Assembly: GCA_003694825.1 (NCBI GenBank) | Contig: RFJS01000073.1 | Coordinates: forward strand, 1 to 18,682 | Direction of reading: 5' to 3' | From: Verrucomicrobiota bacterium | GTDB taxonomy: Bacteria; Verrucomicrobiota; Verrucomicrobiia; Opitutales; Opitutaceae | Length of the DNA: 18,682 bases | Shown here: in pieces, positions 8,815-16,199 of the stretch | Layout of the letters: each line of letters starts with the position of its first letter | Numbering within the stretch: the stretch's first letter is position 1 | Translations under genes and position numbers: made by a program | The notes under the pieces: model-generated | Database searches by the model: none | The model's input: only the letters and a program-made list of their open reading frames with translations | Told to the model about the DNA's origin: nothing

Positions 8815-11157
8815 ATGGAACGCCTCAAACAACGCCTCGCCGACGCCGTCTTCGGCCATCGCAAGACGGTCCTGGCCATTTTCATCGTGCTGACGGCCTG
8901 GATGGGCTGGTCGGCCTGGAATCTGCGCGTCGACGCCGGCTTCACCAAGCAGCTCCCGCTCGAGCACGAATACATCAAAACCTTCCTGAAATATCAGGAC
9001 CAGTTTGGCGGGGCGAATCGCATCGTCATCGCGCTGGTGGCCCGCGAAGGGGATATCTTCACCCCCGAGTTTTTCGACATCCTCCAGCGCCTCACCGACG
9101 AGGTCTTTTTTGTCCCGGGCGTGGACCGGGCCTCGGTGACCTCGCTGTTTACGCCCAACGTGCGCTTCGTCGAAGTCGTCGAGGATGGGTTCGCGGGGGG
9201 CAATGTCATCCCCGCCGGCTTTGAACCGACCCCCGAGGCGCTGGAGACGGTGCGCGAGAACATCATCAAATCCGGCAAGCTCGGCCTGCTCGTGGCTGAG
9301 GACTTTTCCGGCGCGATCGTGACCGCCCAGCTCCTGGAGGTCGACCCGAGCACCGGCAAGCGCCTCAACTACATCGAAGTCGCCCGGCACCTCGAACGCG
9401 AAATCCGCGAAAAGTTTCAGGACGACGCCGCCAGCGTGCACGTGGGCATCCACATCATCGGTTTCGCCAAGGTCATCGGCGACGTCAGCGAAGGCGCGGC
9501 CGGTGTGATTCTGTTTTTCGGCATCTCGGTCGTGCTCACCGCCCTGCTGGTGCGCGCCTTCGCGCAGTCGTGGCGATTCACGGTGTTGCCCGTGTCGTGC
9601 TCGATCGTCGCCGTGGTCTGGCAGCTCGGCCTGCTCAATCTGCTCGGCTTCGGCATCGATCCGATGTCGATCCTCATCCCTTTTCTCATCTTCGCCATCG
9701 GCGTCAGCCACGGCGTGCAGATGATCCGGGCCTTTCGCGCAGAGGCGTTTCTCGGCCACGACCGCGTGACCGCGGCCCGCAACAGCTTTCTCCAGCTGCT
9801 CGTGCCCGGCGGGCTCGCCCTCGCCACGGATACGATCGGCTTCATCACGCTGCTGTGGATCGATGTCGGCATCATCAGCGAGCTGGCCATCACCGCCAGC
9901 CTCGGTGTCGCCGTCATCATCGCGACCAATCTCTTTCTCCTCCCGGTCCTGATGTCCTGGGTGAAACTGGATGCCGGATACCTCGACCGCCTCCAGCGGC
10001 GCGCCCGCACGCTCTGGCCGTGGTGGGAGCGGCTCGACCGGCTCACCGAACCGGGCCCGTCGCTGGTGGTCATCGCCATCGCCGCCGGGCTGTTCGTCTT
10101 CGGCTTCTGGAAGGGACGTGATGTCCAGATCGGCGATACGGACGCCGGCGTGCCCGAGCTGAGGCAGGACTCGCGCTACAACCAGGACACGGCCGTCATC
10201 ACCTCGAAGTTCTCCATCGGTGTCGATGTTCTCACGGTCATCGTCGAGACGGTTCCCGACGGGTGCATCGACCATGAGGTGATGAGCACGATCGACCGCT
10301 TCGGCTGGCACATGCGCAATGTCGAAGGCGTTCAGTCGGTGCTCAGCCTCGCCTCCGTCGCCAAGGTGATCAACGCCGGCTGGAATGAAGGCAGCCCGAA
10401 GTGGCGCATGCTGCCGCGGCACCCCCAGGCGCTCGCCCTCGCCGTGCAGCCGGTGGAAACGTCGACCGGCCTGCTCAATGCCGACGGGAGCGTGCTGCCC
10501 GTCTACATCTATCTCGCCGATCACAAGGCGGAGACGATCGACCGCGTCATCGCAGCCGTCGAAGCCTTCCGGGCCAAACACGACAGCGACCGCCACCGCT
10601 TCCGCCTCGCCACCGGCAATGTCGGCGTCATGGCGGCGACCAACCAGGTCGTTCGCGCCGCCCAGTTCCCCATGCTGCTGTGGGTCTTCGCCAGCATCAT
10701 CGCGCTCTGCCTGCTGACCTTCCGCTCGTGGCGGGCCACAGTGTGCATCGTCACGCCGCTCGCGCTTGTATCCGTGTTGTCCTACGCCGTCATGGCAATG
10801 CTCGGCATCGGGCTGAAAGTCTACACGCTGCCGGTCGCCGCCCTCGGCGTGGGCATCGGCGTCGATTACGGCATCTACCTGTTCTCGCGCCTCCAGGAAT
10901 ACCTCGACAAGGGAGAATACTTCGAGGAAGCGCTCCTGCGCGCGCTCGCGGTCTCCGGCACCGCCATCGTCTTCACCGGCATCACGCTCGCGGTCAGCGT
11001 GAGCATGTGGCTGTTTTCGGACCTGCGCTTCCAGGCCGACATGGGCATCCTCCTGGCGTTCATGTTTCTCGTGAACATGCTCGGCGCGATCCTCCTGCTG
11101 CCCGCCATCGCCCGCTGGCTCTTTCCCCACCACCGCCGCGGCAACGGCGACCGCTGA
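8815..11157 (+). CDS. RND superfamily permease, MMPL/HAE-3-like
   Basis: This 780-residue inner-membrane protein has the RND duplicated layout: TM1 at about 17-36, a periplasmic domain to about 225, five TM segments between about 229 and 381, a TM at about 416-434, a second periplasmic domain to about 617 and five more TMs from about 618 to 765. At 780 residues it is shorter than AcrB-type pumps (about 1,040) and matches the HAE-3/MmpL/HpnN branch, which moves lipids and other hydrophobic compounds using the proton gradient. The second half has the proton-relay motif GIGVDYGIYL with Asp684-Tyr685; the matching place in the first half is AIGVSHGVQM with Ser298-His299. No membrane-fusion protein or TolC gene is adjacent; the neighbours are the DUF1302 barrel, DUF1329 and the propeller, 16 bases upstream. 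Export or import direction and substrate are unknown. Confidence 0.9.
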   Translation: MERLKQRLADAVFGHRKTVLAIFIVLTAWMGWSAWNLRVDAGFTKQLPLEHEYIKTFLKYQDQFGGANRIVIALVAREGDIFTPEFFDILQRLTDEVFFVPGVDRASVTSLFTPNVRFVEVVEDGFAGGNVIPAGFEPTPEALETVRENIIKSGKLGLLVAEDFSGAIVTAQLLEVDPSTGKRLNYIEVARHLEREIREKFQDDAASVHVGIHIIGFAKVIGDVSEGAAGVILFFGISVVLTALLVRAFAQSWRFTVLPVSCSIVAVVWQLGLLNLLGFGIDPMSILIPFLIFAIGVSHGVQMIRAFRAEAFLGHDRVTAARNSFLQLLVPGGLALATDTIGFITLLWIDVGIISELAITASLGVAVIIATNLFLLPVLMSWVKLDAGYLDRLQRRARTLWPWWERLDRLTEPGPSLVVIAIAAGLFVFGFWKGRDVQIGDTDAGVPELRQDSRYNQDTAVITSKFSIGVDVLTVIVETVPDGCIDHEVMSTIDRFGWHMRNVEGVQSVLSLASVAKVINAGWNEGSPKWRMLPRHPQALALAVQPVETSTGLLNADGSVLPVYIYLADHKAETIDRVIAAVEAFRAKHDSDRHRFRLATGNVGVMAATNQVVRAAQFPMLLWVFASIIALCLLTFRSWRATVCIVTPLALVSVLSYAVMAMLGIGLKVYTLPVAALGVGIGVDYGIYLFSRLQEYLDKGEYFEEALLRALAVSGTAIVFTGITLAVSVSMWLFSDLRFQADMGILLAFMFLVNMLGAILLLPAIARWLFPHHRRGNGDR

Positions 11158-11165
11158 AGCTCCGC

Positions 11166-11216
11166 GCCGGGATCGGCCCGGCACGCATCGCGCCAAACCG
11201 GCGGCCCGGCCCGCCG
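11166..11216 (+). terminator. Two GC hairpins after the RND gene, possible transcription end
   Basis: A perfect 6-bp stem (GCCGGG-ATCGG-CCCGGC, 11166-11182) starts 8 bases after the RND stop, and a second (CGGCGG-CCCGGC-CCGCCG, 11199-11216) follows. Neither has a T-tract, so they are not canonical intrinsic terminators; they may stabilise the mRNA 3' end or mark factor-dependent termination. The rest of the 231-base gap to the next gene shows nothing recognisable except the ribosome binding site at its end. Confidence 0.35.
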
Positions 11217-11377
11217 CAAGGTTCTCTCGACGCGCTCCCGGCCGCCGCGCCCCCCGCCGCGCACCGCTCACCCGAAAGAGGGGTTTTCCCGTCCCGTCCC
11301 CCTCCGTGGTTGAATCGTCGCTCGCGGGCGCCACGATGGCTTTCGGAACTGAATCCGCGCCCCTGTCCCTGCCCCCT

Positions 11378-11383
11378 GGAGAG
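11378..11383 (+). promoter_or_regulatory. Shine-Dalgarno of the isomerase/epimerase gene
   Basis: GGAGAG lies 5 bases before the ATG at 11389 and 8 before the second in-frame ATG at 11392. The better spacing for 11392 leaves the exact start open by one codon. Confidence 0.5.
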
Positions 11384-11388
11384 CCCCG

Positions 11389-12339
11389 ATGATGAACCGC
11401 CGCGATTTTCTCGCCCAGGTCCTCACGACAACCGCCGCGCTCGGCACCGCCACAAAGACAACGGCGCGCACGCCCGTCGACGCCTCCGCCTCGCGCCCCT
11501 TCCGCCTCCGTTTCGCCCCGCACGAAGGACAGTTCCGGCACCACGCCGGCGAGGATATCCTCGACCAGATCCGCTTCGCCCGCGACGCCGGGTTCACCGC
11601 CTGGGAGGACAATCGCCTCCGCCGCCGCGATGCCGCCGTCCAGAACGCCATCGGCCGTCTTCTCGAAAAACTCGGCATGACCATGGGCGTATTCGTCGCC
11701 TTCGCCGACTTCAGTGCCCCGGTATTCGCCGGCAACCGTCTCTCCGCCGGAGATCGCCACCGCGATCCACAAGCCGTGCGCGAACGCCTGCGTGCCGAGA
11801 TGACCGCTTCCGTCGAGCTGGCCAAACGGGTCGGCGCCCGCTGGGCGACCGTCGTCCCCGGCGCCGCCGACCTCTCCCTGCTCCCCGAACATCAGACCGC
11901 CAACGTCGCCGACAACCTCCGCTTTTGCGCAGAGATCGTCGAACGCGCCGGCCCGGTCCTCGTGCTCGAACCACTCAACTACATAAACCACCCCGGTTGC
12001 TTCCTCCAGCGTGCCGCCCAGGCCCACCAGATCTGCCGGATGGTCGACAGCCCTTCCGTAAAGATCCTCTTCGACATCTATCATCAGCAGATCTCCGAGG
12101 GGAACCTCATCAACAACCTGTCCGACGCGTGGGACGAGATCGCCTACATCCAGGTCGGCGACGTCCCCGGCCGCAAGGAGCCGACGACAGGAGAAATCAA
12201 CTACGCCAACATCTTCCGCTGGCTCCATGGCCGCGGCTATCGCGGCATCATCGGCATGGAGCACGGCCTCAGCCGCCCGGGACGCGAAGGCGAACTCGCG
12301 CTGATCGAAGCCTACCGCGCCGTGGACGTGGACGCCTGA
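11389..12339 (+). CDS. Tat-exported sugar phosphate isomerase/epimerase family protein (hydroxypyruvate isomerase-like)
   Basis: This 316-residue protein has a twin-arginine leader (MMNRRDFLAQ, Arg4-Arg5) followed by an Ala/Thr-rich hydrophobic stretch and then a TIM-barrel of the AP-endonuclease-2/xylose-isomerase-like family. The C-terminal half resembles Hyi hydroxypyruvate isomerase: LEPLN with Glu194, FDIYHQQ with Asp229 and His232, YIQVGD with Gln255, PTTGEINY, and GMEHG with Glu291; these supply the metal ligands and catalytic acids of the family. Hyi itself is cytosolic and interconverts hydroxypyruvate and tartronate semialdehyde, but the Tat leader puts this protein outside the cytoplasm, so an isomerase, epimerase or lyase acting on a free or glycosidic sugar is more likely. 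It is 29 bases upstream of a Tat-exported Gfo/Idh/MocA oxidoreductase, and the two probably form an operon acting on the same substrate. Confidence 0.85.
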   Translation: MMNRRDFLAQVLTTTAALGTATKTTARTPVDASASRPFRLRFAPHEGQFRHHAGEDILDQIRFARDAGFTAWEDNRLRRRDAAVQNAIGRLLEKLGMTMGVFVAFADFSAPVFAGNRLSAGDRHRDPQAVRERLRAEMTASVELAKRVGARWATVVPGAADLSLLPEHQTANVADNLRFCAEIVERAGPVLVLEPLNYINHPGCFLQRAAQAHQICRMVDSPSVKILFDIYHQQISEGNLINNLSDAWDEIAYIQVGDVPGRKEPTTGEINYANIFRWLHGRGYRGIIGMEHGLSRPGREGELALIEAYRAVDVDA

Positions 12340-12368
12340 ACCTCTTCACCCATCGTCGAGACAACCCC

Positions 12369-13727
12369 ATGAAAACATCACCCCACACGATCAGCCGCCG
12401 CCGCTTCATCACCGCAACCGCCCTCGCCGGAGCCGCCGTCTCGCTCCAGCCACGCCGCTCCTTCGCCGCCGCAACCGGCGCTCCCCAGAAGATCCGCCTC
12501 GGTCTCATCGGCTGTGGCGGCCGCGGCTGCGGCGCCGCCGGCGACGCCCTCCTCGCCGATCCAGCCACCGAACTGGTGGCCATCGCCGACCTCTTCCAGG
12601 ACCGTCTCGACAGTTTCGAGGAAAACCTCCCCGACCGGCTCCAGCGCCGCCTGCGCGAAAATGGCGCCTCCGCGTCGGCCGCGGACATTGGAGAGATGAT
12701 CCGCAAACGCGTCCACATCCCCCGGGATCGCCGTTTTGTGGGATGGGACGCCTACCAGCACCTTTGCTCCGTCGACGAGGTGGATGTCGTCCTCATGGCA
12801 GCGCCACCGGTGTTCCGGCCTCTGCACCTCGAGGCCGCCCTCGCCGCGGGCAAACATGTCTTCATGGAAAAGCCCGTGTGCGTGGACCCCGTCGGCGCCC
12901 GCAAGATGCTCGAACTCGCCGATCTCGCCGACGCCAGGAAACTCTGCGTCGTCGCCGGCACCCAGCGCCGCCACCAGGCCAGCTACATCGAGGGAATCAA
13001 CCGCCTGCGCGACGGCCAGATCGGCGAAATCGTCGGAGCGCAATGCTACTGGATGATGGGCGGTTACGTCGGCGCCAACCTCAAGGCCACCGAGATCGAC
13101 GTCGGCGAGATCATTTACCAGATCCGCAACTGGCCTCTTTTCGTGTGGACCAGCGGCGACCACATCGTCGAACAGCACGTGCACAACATCGACATCGTGC
13201 TCTGGGCGCTCGGCCGCCTGCCCGTCGGCTGCATGGCCGAAGGCGGACGCGGCGTGGACCTGCCCATGCCGGCCTACGGCAACCGCTTCAGTCACTTCGC
13301 CGCCGAGTTCGACTTCGGTGACAACCTCGTCGCCGCCAGCTATTGTCGCCAGGAACGCGGCACGATCTGGCGTGTCGGCGAGCGCATCGTGGGAACGAAA
13401 GGGGCTCTGATATTCGAGGGCCGAAAGGCTGCCATCGCCGGAGAAAACCCCTGGCAATTCGAGGGCGACGAACTCAGCCCCTACGTCCAGGAGCACAAGG
13501 ACCTGATCGCGGCCATCCGCTCCGGCGAGCACATCAACGAGACGCGCACGGTCACGGAAAGTTGCGTCGCGGCCATGCTGGGACGCGAGTCCGCCTATAC
13601 CGGACGCACGATAAAATACGACTGGCTCCTGCACCGCTCGGCAAAGGACCTCACGCCGGACACCTGGGCCGCCGGTCCACACGCCATCGATCCGCTGCCG
13701 ATCCCGGGCAAGACGCCACTGGTTTAA
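12369..13727 (+). CDS. Tat-exported Gfo/Idh/MocA family oxidoreductase
   Basis: This 452-residue NAD(P)-dependent sugar oxidoreductase begins with a Tat leader (SRRRFIT at residues 9-15, hydrophobic segment 16-27, likely cut near SFAAA). The Rossmann fold starts at 41 with GxGxxG (Gly48, Gly50, Gly53); the family EKP motif with catalytic Lys168 is at 167-169, and a second catalytic block (E-x-x-x-H-x-x-D: Glu268, His272, Asp275) lies in the C-terminal domain. The length exceeds plain family members (about 340-380) because of the leader and loops at about 85-125 and 235-262. Export by Tat fits folding around a bound nicotinamide cofactor first, as known for Zymomonas glucose-fructose oxidoreductase. 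With the preceding isomerase/epimerase it may oxidise and rearrange sugars or glycosides outside the cytoplasm; exact substrate unknown. No Shine-Dalgarno is visible at this start. Confidence 0.88.
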   Translation: MKTSPHTISRRRFITATALAGAAVSLQPRRSFAAATGAPQKIRLGLIGCGGRGCGAAGDALLADPATELVAIADLFQDRLDSFEENLPDRLQRRLRENGASASAADIGEMIRKRVHIPRDRRFVGWDAYQHLCSVDEVDVVLMAAPPVFRPLHLEAALAAGKHVFMEKPVCVDPVGARKMLELADLADARKLCVVAGTQRRHQASYIEGINRLRDGQIGEIVGAQCYWMMGGYVGANLKATEIDVGEIIYQIRNWPLFVWTSGDHIVEQHVHNIDIVLWALGRLPVGCMAEGGRGVDLPMPAYGNRFSHFAAEFDFGDNLVAASYCRQERGTIWRVGERIVGTKGALIFEGRKAAIAGENPWQFEGDELSPYVQEHKDLIAAIRSGEHINETRTVTESCVAAMLGRESAYTGRTIKYDWLLHRSAKDLTPDTWAAGPHAIDPLPIPGKTPLV

Positions 13728-13760
13728 CAGCGCTTCCGCATAGCCGCGAAGTCTGCCGCG

Positions 13761-13794
13761 GGCGGCGATTCCAGCCGCCGGGCAAGGCGCCCGG
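13761..13794. terminator. Overlapping GC hairpins between convergent genes
   Basis: In the 115-base gap between the oxidoreductase and the convergent aldo/keto reductase, GGCGGC-GATTCCA-GCCGCC (13761-13779) overlaps CCGGGC-AAGGC-GCCCGG (13778-13794). The two stems exclude each other at two bases. There is no T-tract on either strand; placement between converging stops suggests a bidirectional end signal. Confidence 0.35.
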
Positions 13795-13842
13795 ACCTCT
13801 CTGCCCCTCGCTCCTGCCGGGCATGGCCGTCCCGCCGGCCTG

Positions 13843-14766
13843 TCACTCCTGCCCGCGGATCGCCTCGAGCAGCGCGATGGTTTCCTCCATCTCCGCGCGA
13901 CTCTCGAAGCCGATGGTGAAACAGTCCACGCAATCCAGCCCGAGGGCGAACCGCAGGCAGGCCTCTCGCCGCTCGTCAGCCAGCGCACCACCGCCGAAAA
14001 GCTTCATGCCCATGACGGTCTTGCCGTTGGCCTTCATCCGGTCGAGCAACGGCACAATCTCGTTCGGCGCGGCATCCATCTGCTGCCCGTCGGGATTGAT
14101 CCGGGCGAGATCGAGATCCACCCAGGGATCATTCACCGCCGCCTTCAGCGCCGCGAGGCTGTGGCAGGAGACGCCCTTGACGCGCACAATGCCGGCCGCC
14201 TGCGCCTCCGCGATCACCGCCTTGACCGGCTCCATCTCCGCCGGCCAACGCCCCGAAGTCATGCAATGCAGCAGGAGAATATCGATATAGTCGGTATCGA
14301 GTTCGCGGCGAAAACGGTCGAGCTCCTCGCGCATGCCGGCCGCCGTCGTCGCGCAGGTCTTGGTCAGGACGACCACCTTCGAGCGGTCCACCCGCTTGAG
14401 GGCCTTCGCGACATGCGGATGCGAACCATACTGGTCGGCCGAGTCCCAGCAATTGATGCCGTGCTCCTCGAAGGCGGCCACCAGAAGATCCGCCAGGCCG
14501 TCGACGCCCAGCTTTTTCGTCTGATTGGACGATCCGAGCCATCCTCCGGTTCCCGTCCCCACCGCCATGCGGCTGACCGACAAGGGGTGCTCGGCCGGGC
14601 CGATCCGGATGCGATCCGACGCGCGAAACGGCCCGTCCCGGGAAAGCCGCGCTTCGACCCGCTCCCAGATGTCGGCCGTGGCACCGTGAGGAAAGAGATT
14701 GCGCAACTTCGTCCCCAGCGCTGCGCCCAGCCGGCCGAGGTCCTGTTTTACGCCTGAAATTTTCAT
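13843..14766 (-). CDS. Aldo/keto reductase family protein
   Basis: This 307-residue cytosolic protein has the aldo/keto reductase TIM-barrel and the full catalytic tetrad: Asp108 (WDSADQYG), Tyr113, Lys136 (VLTKTCA) and His167 (ILLLHC). Such enzymes reduce aldehydes or ketones with NADPH; the substrate cannot be told from sequence. The barrel homology begins near residue 60 (PLSVSRMAVGTGTGGW), so about 60 N-terminal residues (LGTKLRNLFPHGATADIWER) are an unusual extension without a signal peptide. I start at the ATG at 14766 (MKISGVKQ); the frame is open to an ATG at 14841, but that extra stretch has no family resemblance and would run across the region facing hflX. No ribosome binding site is visible. 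It is divergent from hflX by 108 bases and convergent with the oxidoreductase, so it is probably transcribed alone. Confidence 0.87.
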   Translation of the reverse strand: MKISGVKQDLGRLGAALGTKLRNLFPHGATADIWERVEARLSRDGPFRASDRIRIGPAEHPLSVSRMAVGTGTGGWLGSSNQTKKLGVDGLADLLVAAFEEHGINCWDSADQYGSHPHVAKALKRVDRSKVVVLTKTCATTAAGMREELDRFRRELDTDYIDILLLHCMTSGRWPAEMEPVKAVIAEAQAAGIVRVKGVSCHSLAALKAAVNDPWVDLDLARINPDGQQMDAAPNEIVPLLDRMKANGKTVMGMKLFGGGALADERREACLRFALGLDCVDCFTIGFESRAEMEETIALLEAIRGQE

Positions 14767-14830
14767 GATCGTGGGAGGGAACGTATGGGGCGGAACACCG
14801 GTCCGCGGAACCGCAATGGCCACACAGCAT

Positions 14831-14859
14831 TTGACGAACAACTCCAGGATGCGAGATTT
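14831..14859 (+). promoter_or_regulatory. Weak candidate promoter for hflX
   Basis: TTGACG (14831-14836) matches a sigma-70 -35 box at 5 of 6 positions; the AT-rich AGATTTT starting at 14854 is 17 bases further and is a poor -10 match. It lies 16-44 bases before the hflX ATG. Support is limited to spacing and one good box. Confidence 0.3.
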
Positions 14860-14874
14860 TCCGGGAAATCACGC

Positions 14875-16176
14875 ATGATCACCGCCGAGGAAATCCAAAG
14901 AAAAGTCACCCGTGCCCTGCTCGTGGGCGTCCAGCTGCCCACCATGAAGCCCCACGAGGGCGAGGCCCTGCTCGGCGAACTCAAAGAACTCGTCGAAAAC
15001 CTCGACATCAAGGTCGTCGAAACCGTCCTCGTGCGCCTGCGCGAGCCCGTGCCCCACTTCCTGCTGGGCAAGGGCAAGACCGCCGAGATCATCGAGCGGG
15101 CCAGGGCCGTCGGCGCCGACTGCATCGTCATCGACGAAGACCTCACCCCCGCGCAACAGCGCAACTGGGAACAGGCCTCGAAAATCTGCGTGATCGATCG
15201 GCGGGAAGTGATTCTCGATATTTTCGCCGACCGCGCTCAGACGCGTGAGGCAATCCTCCAGGTCGGCCTCGCCCGCATGGAGTATTCGCTGCCTCGCCTG
15301 CGCCGCGCCTGGACTCACCTCAGCCGCCAGCGCGGCGGCAATACCGGCGCCCGTGGCCAGGGCGAGACCCAGCTCGAAGCCGACCGCCGGATCGTCACCG
15401 ACCGCATCGCGCGCTTCCGCCGCGAGCTGCGTGAAGTGCAGCAACATCGCGCCATCCAGCGGCAAAAGCGCATGCGCATCCCCATCCCCACCGCGGCGAT
15501 CGTCGGCTACACCAACGCCGGCAAGTCCACTCTGCTCAACTGCCTCACGCGCGCGGGTGTCCTCTCCGAAGACAAGCTCTTCGCCACGCTCGACCCCACC
15601 ACGCGCCAGCTCACCCTGCCCGATGGCCAGACCGTGCTGTTGAGCGACACCGTCGGTTTCATTCGCCGGCTTCCGCACACGCTTGTCGACGCGTTCAAGG
15701 CCACGCTCGAAGAGGTCGTCGTGGCCGATTTCCTGATACACGTCATCGACATCACCAACCCCGATCTCGAAGAACACGCGAAGACGACGCTGCGTGTGCT
15801 CGAAGAGATCGGCGCCAGCGGCAAACGCACGATCACGGTTTTCAACAAGATCGATCTGCGCGGGGATCCGGATCGCCTCCACGCCGTCCACCTGCACCAT
15901 CCCGACGCAGTCTACCTCAGCGCCCATACCGGCGAGGGAATCGACGAGCTCCTCCACCGCATCTCGGAGATCATGCACGAGATGACCCGCCCCGTGGAGC
16001 TGCTCATCCCCCACTCCCGCCACGATGTGCTCGGGCGGCTTCACGCCGCCGGTGGCGTCCATCGCCAGGAAATGCGCGACGACGGCGTCTTCGTCGTCGG
16101 CCGCTTCCCGCCCGGCCTCACCGGCTTGATTCGCCCCTTCGTCGTCGCGGCCGATACCGCCGGCGCCAGGAGCTGA
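14875..16176 (+). CDS. hflX: GTPase HflX
   Basis: This 433-residue HflX is a ribosome-binding GTPase that splits stalled or stressed 70S ribosomes. The N-terminal HflX domain (about 10-150) is followed by the glycine-rich linker with GARGQGETQLEADRR (residues 158-172), a coiled helical region and the G domain: G1 GYTNAGKS (211-218), G3 DTVGFI (258-263), G4 NKID (324-327) and G5 SAHTGEG (349-355). The C-terminal domain ends at 433. An upstream ATG at 14785 would add 30 residues (MGRNTGPRNRN...), but HflX homology begins at MITAEEIQRKVTRALLVGVQ, and the upstream stretch overlaps the probable promoter, so 14875 is preferred. The gene is divergent from the aldo/keto reductase and converges on menA, so it is likely monocistronic; it is not linked to hfq or hflKC here. 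Confidence 0.96.
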   Translation: MITAEEIQRKVTRALLVGVQLPTMKPHEGEALLGELKELVENLDIKVVETVLVRLREPVPHFLLGKGKTAEIIERARAVGADCIVIDEDLTPAQQRNWEQASKICVIDRREVILDIFADRAQTREAILQVGLARMEYSLPRLRRAWTHLSRQRGGNTGARGQGETQLEADRRIVTDRIARFRRELREVQQHRAIQRQKRMRIPIPTAAIVGYTNAGKSTLLNCLTRAGVLSEDKLFATLDPTTRQLTLPDGQTVLLSDTVGFIRRLPHTLVDAFKATLEEVVVADFLIHVIDITNPDLEEHAKTTLRVLEEIGASGKRTITVFNKIDLRGDPDRLHAVHLHHPDAVYLSAHTGEGIDELLHRISEIMHEMTRPVELLIPHSRHDVLGRLHAAGGVHRQEMRDDGVFVVGRFPPGLTGLIRPFVVAADTAGARS

Positions 16177-16182
16177 ACGCCC

Positions 16183-16199
16183 CGCCTCTCTATCAGGCG
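16183..16199. terminator. Small hairpin at the hflX/menA convergence
   Basis: CGCCT-CTCTATC-AGGCG forms a 5-bp stem that covers the 16-base gap and the menA stop codon (16193-16195). It is the only structure available to separate the two converging transcripts, and has no T-tract. Confidence 0.3.

Noticed and set aside
8662..12264. A 1,200-codon open frame on the minus strand opposite the RND and isomerase genes
   Set aside because: It is rich in Asp, Glu, Gly, His and Arg with no domain pattern, and arises from the high third-position GC of the real plus-strand genes, which have clear families.
10401..12368. Long in-frame upstream extension of the Gfo/Idh/MocA gene through the RND and isomerase region
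   Set aside because: The extension is Arg/Pro-rich frame-shadow sequence; the Tat leader at 12369 marks the true start.
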